This document shows positions 55,701 to 63,681 of a DNA stretch of 64,000 nt, in pieces. Below the pieces are notes generated by a model that made no database searches, had not been told where the DNA came from, and saw only the letters and a program-made list of their open reading frames with translations. This DNA is from Streptomyces diastaticus subsp. diastaticus (GTDB lineage Bacteria; Actinomycetota; Actinomycetes; Streptomycetales; Streptomycetaceae): the NCBI RefSeq assembly GCF_011170125.1, contig NZ_BLLN01000005.1, positions 372,001 through 436,000 on the forward strand, read 5' to 3'. A program made the translations under genes and the position numbers. Each line of letters begins with the position of its first letter. The first letter of the stretch is position 1.

Positions 55701-58700
55701 CCGGCGGTGCGCTCGGCGCACACCACCACGTTGGCGTTCGGGCCCACGCCGGCGTCGACCAGCACGGCCGCCACATGGTTGGCGCGGCGGTCTAGTTCGG
55801 CGTAGGTCAGTGTCGTGGTGCCGTCGTCGACGGCCACGGCGTCGGGTGTGGCTCGGACGTGCCGGTCGAAGGCCCGCAGGTAGTGGTCCTCGCGCGGCAC
55901 CGTGCGGCCCGTGCCGCTCGCGAGGACCTCGCGCAGGCCGTCGTCGTCCAGCAGCGGAAGCCGTGTCACGTCGGCGCCGGGGTCGTCCGCCAGGGCCGTC
56001 AGCATAGCCAGGTACGAGGCGACGAACTGCCGGGCCTGCGCCCGGGGCAGCAGTGCGCTGTCGTACTGGAGCCCGCACTCCAGCCCGTCCGCGAGTTCCG
56101 CGACGTTCAGTGCAATGTCGGTCTGGGCAGTCGGGTCAGGCACGGGATGGGCGCGGAGCTGTCCGTCACCGAGGGGCAGCGCGGCCGACGGGTCGCCGAG
56201 CACGAGCCCGGCGGCGTCCGGTCCGCCCGGCAGGGCCCGGGTGTAGTGGCTGAACATCGCCTGGAACACCAGTGGCGCACCGGATTCGCGGTCCGCGTCG
56301 AGCCGTCCCGCCAACAGCGGGAACGGCAGCTCCTGGTGGTCCAGTGCGTCCAGTACGCGTCGCTGGGTGGCCCGGGCGAACGCGTCGAAGCCCTCGCGCC
56401 GCCACACGGAACGGATGGGCAGGGTGTTCACCAAGTAGCCGACGTGCTCGACGAGTTGCCGATCGGTGCGGCCCGCCACCGGCACCCCGACCACCAGGTC
56501 CGCCTGGCCCGATACCCGGTGCAGCAGTGCCTGGAACGTCGCCAGCAGCACGTTGTGCGAGGTCAGGCCCTCCCGACGGGCGAAGGCGGCGAGTCGCGAC
56601 CCCACGTCGGCGGGCACCCGGAACGACAGGGTCGTTCCCGCCCAGCCTCGTCGGTGGGTCGCCGAGGGAGGTGCCAGGACGGGCAGTTCACCGACCAACT
56701 CCGCACCCCAGAAAGCGTGCAGGGCGTCGGCGCGGGTGAGTGCGGCGGCCTCCAGCTCGACCGGCAGCGCACTGTGGGGAGCGGCCGGTACGGGGGTGTC
56801 CCGCGGGTTCGCGTCGCGTGCGTACTCCTCGGTGAGCCCGGCCAGCAGCACCGACAGTGACGAGACGTCGCAGACGAGGTGATGCAGGGTGAGGACGAGG
56901 ATGTGAGTGTCGCCGCGCAGCAGGATCCCGGCCCGTATCAGCCAGTCGTGTTCGAGGTCGAACGGTGTGGTTGCCTGCCTGCGGATCCACCTCTCGACCT
57001 CGGCCTCGGTCCAGCTCGCCGCGTTCACGACGTCCGGGACGACCGCCGCATCGGGCCGTACTTCGGCGATCGGTTCGCCCTCGACCTCTCGGACCTTCAG
57101 CCGCAGGGAGGCGTGCCGGGCGACGACCGCGTTGAGCGCGCGCGTCAGCCGGTCGATGTCCGCGGTGAGGGTGAAGGCACGGGTGATGTTGTAGGCGTAG
57201 CTGCGCGGGGCGGTGCGCTGAATGAACCACAGGGCCCGCTGGGTCTGCGTGAGTCGTGGGCCCCCCGCCGCGGTGGCCACGGCGGTGTGGGCGGGGGCGT
57301 CCAGCGCCGTGCGGGCGAGCGCGTCGAGTGACGGCGCGCGCAGGACGGCGCTGGGCGGCAGCCGCACCCCGAGCAGGTCCTCGAGCTCGTGCTGGAGGCG
57401 CACGGCGACCAGCGATTCGACGCCGAGTGAGGCCGGCGCGTCCCGAACGTCGATGTCGTCGGTGCCCAGCAGATCGCCCAGGTGCGCCGCGAGCCCCTCG
57501 GCCAGCCAGTCGGCTCGCGCCCGGTCGTGTGCGGCGCCGAATCCGCCCGCGCTCGCCTCGGCTGTCTTCGCGGCCAGGGTCGAGTCGGTCTCGGCGTCCG
57601 CCGTCGACCGTGCCAGGTACGGCAGTTCGTCGAGGAGGAACCGTCGTTTCGCGGCGAATCGCTGGATCTTGCCGCTGGAGGTCTTGGGGATCGCGCCGGG
57701 CGGCAGGAGGCCGACCGTGTGCGCGCGGACGCCGTAGGTGCGCGCCAGTGCGCCGCGGATCCGCCGGGTCAGGTGCGGGTACTGCTCCTCGGGCGTGCCC
57801 GCCCGCACCTCCTGGAGGACGACGAGCACATCGTCGTCGTCCGCTCCGAAAACGGCGCCGCAGCCCGGTCGAAGCGCCGGATGCGCGGCGGCGACGTCGG
57901 TCTCCATGTCCTCCGGGTGCAGATTCCGGCCGCGGGAGATCACCAGGTCCTTGAGCCGTCCGGAGACGTACAGCCGTCCGTCGAGGACGAATCCGAGGTC
58001 GCCGGTGCACAGGAACGGCTTTCCGGCCACGGGCAGGCCGAAGGTGCGACGGCTCGCTTCCGGATCCGCCCAGTAGCCCGCGCCGTTGCTCTTCCCGGCC
58101 ACACAGATCTCTCCGACGCGGCCGTCGGACACCGGCTCGCCGGTGTCGCGGTCGACGACGCGCAGGGCCGTGTGGTCGGACAGCCGGTAGGAGACCAGTT
58201 CCCTGACCGCGCGATCCGTGCCCGGCGCGGCGGTGCCCGCTTCCAGTGACGCCACGTCGAAGGACCGGCTCCGGCTCGGTTCCTCGGCTTCGGCGCTCGC
58301 CACCAGCAGGGTCGCTTCCGCGAGCCCGTAGCACGGCGTGTGCGCCTCGGCGCGGAAACCGCTGCTCGCGAAGGCCTCCGTGAACGCCCGAAGGGTCTGC
58401 GGCAGCACCGGCGCGGCACCGTTGAAGGCGACCCGCCACGTGCTCAGGTCCAGGCTCTCGCGTTCCTCCTGGAAGGACTTGCGGACGCAGAGGTCGTACG
58501 CGAAGTTCGGGCCGCCGCTGACGTCCGCCCGCTCCGCCGCGATCGTCTCCAGCCATGCCATCGGTCTGCGCAGGAAGGTCAGCGGGTCGAGGATCACCGC
58601 CCGCGCCCCGGCGTAGAGCGGCTGCAGGAGCCCGCCGATCAGACCCATGTCGTGGTGCAGCGGCAGCCAGCTCACCACCGTGGAGTCCGGGCGCACGCCG

Positions 58701-59269
58701 AACGCCCGGTTGATAGCGGCCTCGTTGTCCATGAGGTTGCCGTGTGTCACGACGACACCCCGGGGGGCCCGGGTCGATCCGGAGGTGTACTGCAGGAACG
58801 CCACGTCGTCGGAGCGGATGTCGGACACCGGGGCTTCGGCGTCCGACAGTGTCTCCGCGTCGATCCACGTGAGGTCCATCGACCCGACCGGGGTGGCGGC
58901 GAGCAGTTCCCGCAGCGGCGCGACGGACACGACCGCGCGGGCGTCGCAGTCCCGGGCCACGCCGACCACGCGCTCCAGCCCCGACTCGTTGGTGGGCAGC
59001 GACAACGGCACCGCGATCACGCCCGCCTGGAGGCACCCCAGGAACACGTACGCGAACTCGGCTGTGGGGGGCAGCAACAGCAGCACCCGGTCCCCCGGGT
59101 TCAGCCGGGCCCGCAGGGCACCGGCCGCCGCCGAGACGCCCGCGCTCAACTCCCCGTAGGTGAGCGAGCAGGGCCGTCCGAGCTCGGGTTCCGGCGCGAA
59201 CGAGAGCGCGCGCGCCGGGCCCTGCCGCTGAGCGTGCTCGTGCAGGGTGGTGATGAGATTGCCGTGCAT
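52733..59269 (-). CDS. Loading NRPS: FAAL-ACP-C-A-T-C (NRPS1)
   Basis: 2,178 residues. Fatty acyl-AMP ligase about 1-555 (LQYTSGSTRAPRGVVVTHGN, SWLPLHHDMGLIGG and GYGLAEATL-like CYGLAEATLL typical of FAALs), ACP about 590-665 (LGVESLVAVRL), C1 about 675-1120 (HHLVCDV, Gly replaced by Val), A about 1130-1640, T about 1660-1730 (FFLLGGHSLLALRM), C2 about 1746-2178 (DHLVCDG, first His replaced by Asp). A code by eye D I W Q I T A D D, close to diaminobutyrate but with Gln for Glu at the fourth position. It starts lipopeptide synthesis by activating a fatty acid. ATG at 59269; GAGGGG about 11 nt upstream. Confidence 0.92.
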   Translation of the reverse strand: MHGNLITTLHEHAQRQGPARALSFAPEPELGRPCSLTYGELSAGVSAAAGALRARLNPGDRVLLLLPPTAEFAYVFLGCLQAGVIAVPLSLPTNESGLERVVGVARDCDARAVVSVAPLRELLAATPVGSMDLTWIDAETLSDAEAPVSDIRSDDVAFLQYTSGSTRAPRGVVVTHGNLMDNEAAINRAFGVRPDSTVVSWLPLHHDMGLIGGLLQPLYAGARAVILDPLTFLRRPMAWLETIAAERADVSGGPNFAYDLCVRKSFQEERESLDLSTWRVAFNGAAPVLPQTLRAFTEAFASSGFRAEAHTPCYGLAEATLLVASAEAEEPSRSRSFDVASLEAGTAAPGTDRAVRELVSYRLSDHTALRVVDRDTGEPVSDGRVGEICVAGKSNGAGYWADPEASRRTFGLPVAGKPFLCTGDLGFVLDGRLYVSGRLKDLVISRGRNLHPEDMETDVAAAHPALRPGCGAVFGADDDDVLVVLQEVRAGTPEEQYPHLTRRIRGALARTYGVRAHTVGLLPPGAIPKTSSGKIQRFAAKRRFLLDELPYLARSTADAETDSTLAAKTAEASAGGFGAAHDRARADWLAEGLAAHLGDLLGTDDIDVRDAPASLGVESLVAVRLQHELEDLLGVRLPPSAVLRAPSLDALARTALDAPAHTAVATAAGGPRLTQTQRALWFIQRTAPRSYAYNITRAFTLTADIDRLTRALNAVVARHASLRLKVREVEGEPIAEVRPDAAVVPDVVNAASWTEAEVERWIRRQATTPFDLEHDWLIRAGILLRGDTHILVLTLHHLVCDVSSLSVLLAGLTEEYARDANPRDTPVPAAPHSALPVELEAAALTRADALHAFWGAELVGELPVLAPPSATHRRGWAGTTLSFRVPADVGSRLAAFARREGLTSHNVLLATFQALLHRVSGQADLVVGVPVAGRTDRQLVEHVGYLVNTLPIRSVWRREGFDAFARATQRRVLDALDHQELPFPLLAGRLDADRESGAPLVFQAMFSHYTRALPGGPDAAGLVLGDPSAALPLGDGQLRAHPVPDPTAQTDIALNVAELADGLECGLQYDSALLPRAQARQFVASYLAMLTALADDPGADVTRLPLLDDDGLREVLASGTGRTVPREDHYLRAFDRHVRATPDAVAVDDGTTTLTYAELDRRANHVAAVLVDAGVGPNANVVVCAERTAGYVAVVVGIHKASGCYVPISPSEAPVRAARMVAALDAGVVVTDGRGRPLVDRGAAPMLDIAELLRGEAAHGPALRARAADGAYVIHTSGSTGVPKPAVVTVRGLTNHVWQMVEHFGLGPEDCVGQTAPTSFDISVWQLLTGLAAGARTRIADGASPARLAAAIDDGITVLQIVPMMIAAILEEGVHRGLHRLRAVISTGEELTWDIARRWHVACPSVALYNAYGPAECADDVTIGKVTPQDDQTRPVPIGAPLANTSIHVLDDTLAAVPFGVVGELCVGGDGVGRGYLGDPRRTAIAFVPDPFGPPGARLYRTGDVGRRTGDGVLEYLGRADRQVSVRGLRIEPGEVEAALRELPGVADAAVKTHETPHGVSLVAHLAYGDDDRTAPDASPTTGQARGDEEPAADGPAREVAADAYARIRHALRDRLPRHMIPSVCVRWPSLPRSANGKVDHAALTYVPAAPHEAAEIRDDQVAAAVRAAWCAVLERPDIGWRDNFFLLGGHSLLALRMLDRVSRTLAIEFDVESVFAHPCLDEFVEAVRHASPRAGTSFAPAATFVTYPVPASAAQQRFWFLRELDARSPVYNMPGVLRFTGPLDPARLERSLRAVLAAHPVLLARFTEVDGVPHWEPAPVEEFELAHADLRGAVAEFGPEAVEQVIAQEAGTGFALPAELPFRALLVRGGPEEWHLAVTIDHLVCDGGSLPVFLRQLADHYNGRPPAANPYTYAQYCVDEHTWLADATGLADEWHGALPARPVTAPDVAAPTTPLVEGPDGAQGAPRHWFDVDERTAEAVRECAGRTGTTPFMVFATALAALLRGGDTPQTIVLGTLIANRDHPALQDVVGPLLNVSLLPVPLGPTDSFHDALKHVRDSSLRAYRSRYTPFQQVVRAVTHEADPTHTPFDVMVVMQPPADPTPDFDGVTTELTEIDNGTSPYPLTLDIEPRAGGYRCSLRYAADRYGGTGIARLAERYLKVLAACAASPEEAMEGER

Positions 59270-59322
59270 GGATACCCGGTCCCCTCGCATGTGCCGCCGG
59301 ATCGCTGCGTGTGGTCTGAGGT

Positions 59323-59461
59323 GCCGCAGGAGTTGCGTGATGTGCGCGTCACCGTGCGAGCCTCGTAATGTTCGAGTTGTCGCGGAAGCCACGTGCTGTT
59401 CGCGGTGCCGTGTCGCCCACGTCGCCGCGGGAGTTACGTGATGTTCGAGTTGCCGTGGGAG
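59323..59461. repeat. Three degenerate copies of the cupin gene's 3' end
   Basis: Copy C (59424-59461) includes the last nine codons and stop of the cupin gene. Copy A (59323-59360) matches it at 31 of 38 positions; copy B (59361-59388) matches its second part at 22 of 28. The pattern fills the 164-bp gap before NRPS1 and suggests repeated slippage, or the remains of a duplicated gene end. Confidence 0.6.
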
Positions 59462-60426
59462 AAGTCGCCGCGCCGCACCAGGTCGTACAGCCGCTTGCCC
59501 GTACTGGACGGGCTGAAGAAGAAATTCATCGGCTCCGGCCGGTCCAGCACGCCGTGCCTCACGAAGTCCCGCGCGGCGGCGGCCCAGTGCGTGGGGCCGA
59601 GCTTGAGCAGCACCTTCGCGTACTCCTGGAACGGCATCGGCGGTCCGAACCAGTGGTTCACCGAGACCGACGGCGACAGCGCCCGGAAGTCGTGCCAGCA
59701 GCCGCGCGGCACGAACAGGACGTCGCCGGGGCGCACGACCGCGCCGTACAGCGTCGCGTCCTTCAGCAGCGGGTTCTTGACGAGGTCCGCGTGGGCCAGG
59801 TCGAGGCTGCTGTTGACGAGGTTGTCCGGGAACGGATAGGCGGCGGGCGTCTGGTCCCACGGGATGAGCACGACTTCCTTCTCGCCCCAGATCTGCACGA
59901 AGAGGTTGTCGTTCAGGTCGGAGTGCAGCATCGACCGGGTGCCGGCCGAGCCGATCCAGGCGCGGGTGTCCACGGCTTCCTGCTCCGGGCTCAGCAGCGC
60001 CCGGAAGTCGTGGTCCTCGGGCGGCAGGATCTCCTCGATGCGCACGTGGGCGAGGTAGCAGGGCGGCCCGTCCCGGAGCATCTCCTCCAGGAACTCGCCG
60101 AACGTCAACTGCCGCTCGTAGTCGTGCTGGTCGCCGGGATAGAGCACACCGCTGGTCGGCAGCCCCATCAGCGCGGTGACCCGCTTGTCGCCATGGGACT
60201 TCGCGAGCCGGTCCGGCGTCCAGTTCTCTAGGGCCGGCCACGCGTCCGTCAGCCCGGCGAACAGCATCGGGCTGCGCGCCTCGCCGATCGCCCACTCCAG
60301 GTCGGCCGGGGTGGCATCGGTGAGCCTGGGCAGCGGGCGCATGTCCACGCCCTGGGAGCGGAGCCGGTCGCGCAGCAAGTTCTGGTGGGTCACCCGGTCC
60401 GGGTGACCCACGTCGGTGTCGCTCAT
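59434..60426 (-). CDS. Cupin/JmjC-type Fe(II)/2-oxoglutarate oxygenase
   Basis: 330 residues. Cupin_8 fold with facial triad His168-x-Asp170 (SMLHSDLNDN) and His245 (RGCWHDFRAL), plus the family signature GEKEVVLIPW and VRPGDVLFVPRG. Such enzymes hydroxylate amino acid side chains, free or carrier-bound. ATG overlaps the amidinotransferase stop by 4 bp, so it is in the same operon and may act on the same guanidino-bearing residue or on another building block. Confidence 0.85.
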   Translation of the reverse strand: MSDTDVGHPDRVTHQNLLRDRLRSQGVDMRPLPRLTDATPADLEWAIGEARSPMLFAGLTDAWPALENWTPDRLAKSHGDKRVTALMGLPTSGVLYPGDQHDYERQLTFGEFLEEMLRDGPPCYLAHVRIEEILPPEDHDFRALLSPEQEAVDTRAWIGSAGTRSMLHSDLNDNLFVQIWGEKEVVLIPWDQTPAAYPFPDNLVNSSLDLAHADLVKNPLLKDATLYGAVVRPGDVLFVPRGCWHDFRALSPSVSVNHWFGPPMPFQEYAKVLLKLGPTHWAAAARDFVRHGVLDRPEPMNFFFSPSSTGKRLYDLVRRGDFSHGNSNIT

Positions 60427-61505
60427 GCGGTTCCGTTCAGATAGGTACCGCCCCGGCCACGGCGTCGCACGTCCAGCGTGGCGCAGTGGAAGGAGCCGCC
60501 GAAACTGTAGACGTGCCGGAAGTCCACGGGCACGCAGGTGAAGCCCCAGTCGGTGAGCGCGTCCAGCAGCGGCTGCTCCTGACGCTCGACGACGATGGTC
60601 TTCTCGTCGAGGGACAGGACGTTCATGCTCAGCCAGGGGCTGCAGAAGTACATCGGCCAATCCGGGCCCAGCGCCGGCTTCGGCGCCTCCAGGATCTCCC
60701 AGTCCCGGAACAGCGGGTTCGGTATGTATCGGTCAGGGTTGACCAGGAGTTTGCCGGGGGCGAGCGGCACCATCGTGGCGTCGATGTGCATGGCGTGTGG
60801 GTCGTTGACCGGCACCTCGTGCACCCGGAATCGGGAGCCGAGCGCGCGGCGCATCCACTCGATGCCGAACTCGTTGGTCACGTGGCTGCGTTGGACTATC
60901 AGGTCGTCGCCGAACCGCATGAAGTCGGCGGCGTCGAAGACCGGCTCGAAGTCCGAGACCGCCCAGCCCGTCTCGGTCGCCGCGTCGAAGTCGCCGTCGA
61001 ACAACGTGTCCTTCAGCTCCGGTTGGGGGGCGGCGAGCCAGCCGCCGCCGCGCCGGAAGTACGACTTGATCAGGCCGCGGAAGGCGTCCACCTCGTGCTT
61101 GCGGCAGCGCCACGACATCGGCGTCTCGACGATGGTGTCCCCGACGACGATCAGCAGGTCGCGGGGCATGCCCGACGAGTTGCCCGCACTCTGCCACTGT
61201 GGCGTGCCGAACGTCCGTGCATGGTCGGCGGGTTCGGGCCGTACGACCGTGATGCCGCGCTCCCGGAGGACCGCCGCGAACCCGTCGAGTTCCTCCTCGG
61301 CTGCGGCGGCGTGCTCGGCGGGCAGGGGTGTGCCGCCCCGCTCCTTGAAGATGCGCACGGAGTCGTGCGGCAGGGTCGGTCCCATCGACTCCTGCCAGGT
61401 CGGGAACACGCCCCCGGCGAGGCTGCCGACGACGACCTCCTCCAGCGGATCCCATTCGGTGTAGGAGTTGACGACATAAAATTCTTCCTCGGAACGGCCG
61501 GACAA
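60423..61505 (-). CDS. Amidinotransferase (Arg-dependent guanidino transfer)
   Basis: 360 residues, TTG start with AAGAGGAAAG directly upstream; no ATG lies near the N-terminus. The family start VVNSYTEWDPLEEVVVGS is unmistakable for glycine/inosamine amidinotransferases. Probable catalytic residues: Cys341 (SFHCATLDVRR), His in NDPHAMHIDATMVPL and Asp in MRFGDDLIVQ. The enzyme moves the amidino group from arginine to an amine acceptor and forms a guanidine. In this cluster the acceptor may be a diamino acid or the peptide itself; the sequence does not tell which. Confidence 0.9.
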   Translation of the reverse strand: MSGRSEEEFYVVNSYTEWDPLEEVVVGSLAGGVFPTWQESMGPTLPHDSVRIFKERGGTPLPAEHAAAAEEELDGFAAVLRERGITVVRPEPADHARTFGTPQWQSAGNSSGMPRDLLIVVGDTIVETPMSWRCRKHEVDAFRGLIKSYFRRGGGWLAAPQPELKDTLFDGDFDAATETGWAVSDFEPVFDAADFMRFGDDLIVQRSHVTNEFGIEWMRRALGSRFRVHEVPVNDPHAMHIDATMVPLAPGKLLVNPDRYIPNPLFRDWEILEAPKPALGPDWPMYFCSPWLSMNVLSLDEKTIVVERQEQPLLDALTDWGFTCVPVDFRHVYSFGGSFHCATLDVRRRGRGGTYLNGTA

Positions 61506-61549
61506 TTACTTTCCTCTTCTCGTTGAAACGCTTGGAATGATCTGGTCAC

Positions 61550-62434
61550 TCAGACCGCGCACACCCGGAAACCCACGTCGTAGCAGGTGTAAAGGAGCAG
61601 CGAATAAAGCCTCAGGGTGACCCGCATGGTGGCGGGGTTGCAGTCGTTGAAGAAGGAATTGCCGCGTACGACACCGAGTTCCATGGCGCCCTGTTTGGTC
61701 CTCAGCGACTGTGTTCTGTCGGCGCGGAACGGGTACGGGTGCCATCCCGTCGACACCCATTCCCAGACGTTCCCGGCGATGTCGTTCAGGCCGAACGGGC
61801 CCGCGGCCGAGGGGTAGGCCCCGACCGGGGTCGTGTCGCCGACGAACATGCTGTGGTTGCAGACATCGGGCGTCGGCTCGTCGTCGCCCCACGCGTAGGT
61901 CCGGCGGTCCGTGCCGCGGGCCGCCTTCTCCCACTCCGCCTCGGTGGGCAGGCGCACGCCCGCCCACGCGCAGAAGGCGAGGCAGTCGGCCCGGCTCACG
62001 TGGGTGACCGGGTGGTCGTCCTTCTTCTCGACGTCGGAGCCGGGCCCGCGCGGCGTGTGCCACGCGGCACCCGCCACCTCCAGCCAAAGATCGTCCTGCC
62101 CCAGTGTGGTGGTGTCCGCTCCGCCGACCCACACCCAGCTGCGGCCCGTCTCCTCGGCGGTGGTCCGGTGGCCGGTCGCCTCGACGAACCGCCGGAAGTC
62201 CGCGACCGTCACGGGCGAGCGGGCGATCCGGAACTCCGGCACGTCGACCTCGTGGGCCGGCGCGGCCTGGTCGGGGGTGCCGTCCGGGCGCACCCGGTCG
62301 ACGCCCATGGTGAACGGGCCGCCCGGAATGGTGACCCAGTCGAATTCCGTACGCACGCCGATCGCCCCCGTCCTGCTCGTGCCGCTCGTGTCGGACGCTC
62401 CGACCGTCGCACCTGTGCCGACCGATTCGCTCAT
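61550..62434 (-). CDS. FGE/SUMF1-family oxidoreductase
   Basis: 294 residues. Family marks: WVTIPGGPFTMGVDRVRPDG, SPVTVADFRRFVEATGH, RLPTEAEWEKAARG, GNVWEWVSTGWHPY, GVVRGNSFFNDCNP and YDVGFRVC. These belong to formylglycine-generating-enzyme-like proteins, which also include EgtB-type and amino-acid-modifying enzymes. No sulfatase is present to be matured, so a role in tailoring the peptide or a precursor is more likely. Two Cys in the C-terminal third are candidates for the active site. It overlaps the MFS gene by 4 bp. Confidence 0.82.
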   Translation of the reverse strand: MSESVGTGATVGASDTSGTSRTGAIGVRTEFDWVTIPGGPFTMGVDRVRPDGTPDQAAPAHEVDVPEFRIARSPVTVADFRRFVEATGHRTTAEETGRSWVWVGGADTTTLGQDDLWLEVAGAAWHTPRGPGSDVEKKDDHPVTHVSRADCLAFCAWAGVRLPTEAEWEKAARGTDRRTYAWGDDEPTPDVCNHSMFVGDTTPVGAYPSAAGPFGLNDIAGNVWEWVSTGWHPYPFRADRTQSLRTKQGAMELGVVRGNSFFNDCNPATMRVTLRLYSLLLYTCYDVGFRVCAV

Positions 62435-63681
62435 GTCGTCACCGCTTCCTGCGTCTCGTCCTCGCCCGCCTCGCGCACGGCCCTGATGGGCCCGAAGAAG
62501 ACGAAGAGCGCGGACACGGTGGACACCAGCGCGCCGAGGAAGATCGTCGTGGGAACGCTCGTCCACACGGCCAGCCCGCCACCGAGGAGGAAGCCGAGCG
62601 GCCTGGGGCCGGAGAAGATCATGCGCATCGTCGCGTTGACCCGGCCCAGCAGGTGGTCCGGGGTGACCGTCTGACGCAGCGTGTACTGGTTGATGTCGTA
62701 CCAGGCGTTGGTGAATCCGGCGATCACGTTGACGACCACGATCACGGCGATCGCGGCACCCATCTGCGAGAGCGGGAGGAACAGGTACGCCACACCGCCC
62801 GCGAGGATCGAGTGGACCAGCGTCGGGCCGAGTCCGAACCGGCCGACCACGCGCGAGATCGTCATGGCGCCCAGGACGTTCGAGACGCCGGTAACCGCCG
62901 CCAGCAGACCCACCTGCCACGGCGAGAAGTGCAGTGTCTTGTACAGGAAGATCAGGTACACAGACTGGAAGATCGCGACGCCGAAGTCGAACGTCGAGTT
63001 GGCCACCGCGAGCCGCGCCAGCACCGGGTGCTTGACCACGAACCGCAGCCCCTCGCGGATCTCCGCCAGCATCGTGCGTGCGTCCAGCTTCGGCTTCTCC
63101 CGCGCCGTCTCCTCGGTCTTCATGAAGAGCAGCACCACCACGGAGATCAGGTAGGACACCGAGTCGACGAACACCGCCTTGGCCGGGCCGATCGCGGCGA
63201 CCAGCGCACCGCCGATCGCGGGGCCCGCCGTCTCCGCGACCGAGTCGGTGGCGCTGAGCCGCGCGTTGGCGCCGAGCAGCCCCTTGGCGCCGACCACCTG
63301 CGGCACCAGCGACAGATAGGCGATGTCGAACACCACAGTGAAGGTGCCCATCACGGCGGCCACCACGTAGATGACCCACAGCTCCCGGTAGCCGGCGAGG
63401 TACGCGAGCACCAGCGCGCCCGCGGCGAGCGCGCGGCCGGTGTCGCACACGATGAGCGTCAGGCGCCGGGGCCACCTGTCCACCAGCGTTCCCGCAGGCA
63501 GGGCGAACAGCGCGAAGGGCACGACCTGGGCCGCTCCGATCACGCTGACCTGGAACGGTGTCGCTTGGTAGACCAGGATGGCGAGTGTGGGGATCGCCAG
63601 CATGGAGACCTGGGTGCCGAACTGACTGACCCCCTGCCCCACCCACAGCTTGAGGAACTCCCCGCCCAACCTCGGCTTCAC
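62431..63681 (-). CDS. MFS exporter of the NRPS cluster
   Basis: 416 residues, 12 hydrophobic helices. GTG start with AGGAG 9 nt upstream, overlapping the stop of the preceding gene. The N-terminal FLKLWVGQGVSQFGTQVSML and PAGTLVDRWPRRLTLIVCD are typical of the MFS_3/enterobactin-exporter-like group. Encoded in the biosynthetic operon, so it probably exports the peptide or its acylated precursor to the outside, where the anchored acylase could act. Confidence 0.88.
   Translation of the reverse strand: MKPRLGGEFLKLWVGQGVSQFGTQVSMLAIPTLAILVYQATPFQVSVIGAAQVVPFALFALPAGTLVDRWPRRLTLIVCDTGRALAAGALVLAYLAGYRELWVIYVVAAVMGTFTVVFDIAYLSLVPQVVGAKGLLGANARLSATDSVAETAGPAIGGALVAAIGPAKAVFVDSVSYLISVVVLLFMKTEETAREKPKLDARTMLAEIREGLRFVVKHPVLARLAVANSTFDFGVAIFQSVYLIFLYKTLHFSPWQVGLLAAVTGVSNVLGAMTISRVVGRFGLGPTLVHSILAGGVAYLFLPLSQMGAAIAVIVVVNVIAGFTNAWYDINQYTLRQTVTPDHLLGRVNATMRMIFSGPRPLGFLLGGGLAVWTSVPTTIFLGALVSTVSALFVFFGPIRAVREAGEDETQEAVTT

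Noticed and set aside
59270..60295. Upstream extension of the NRPS1 frame
   Set aside because: It is a shadow of the cupin gene; the FAAL begins naturally at 59269.
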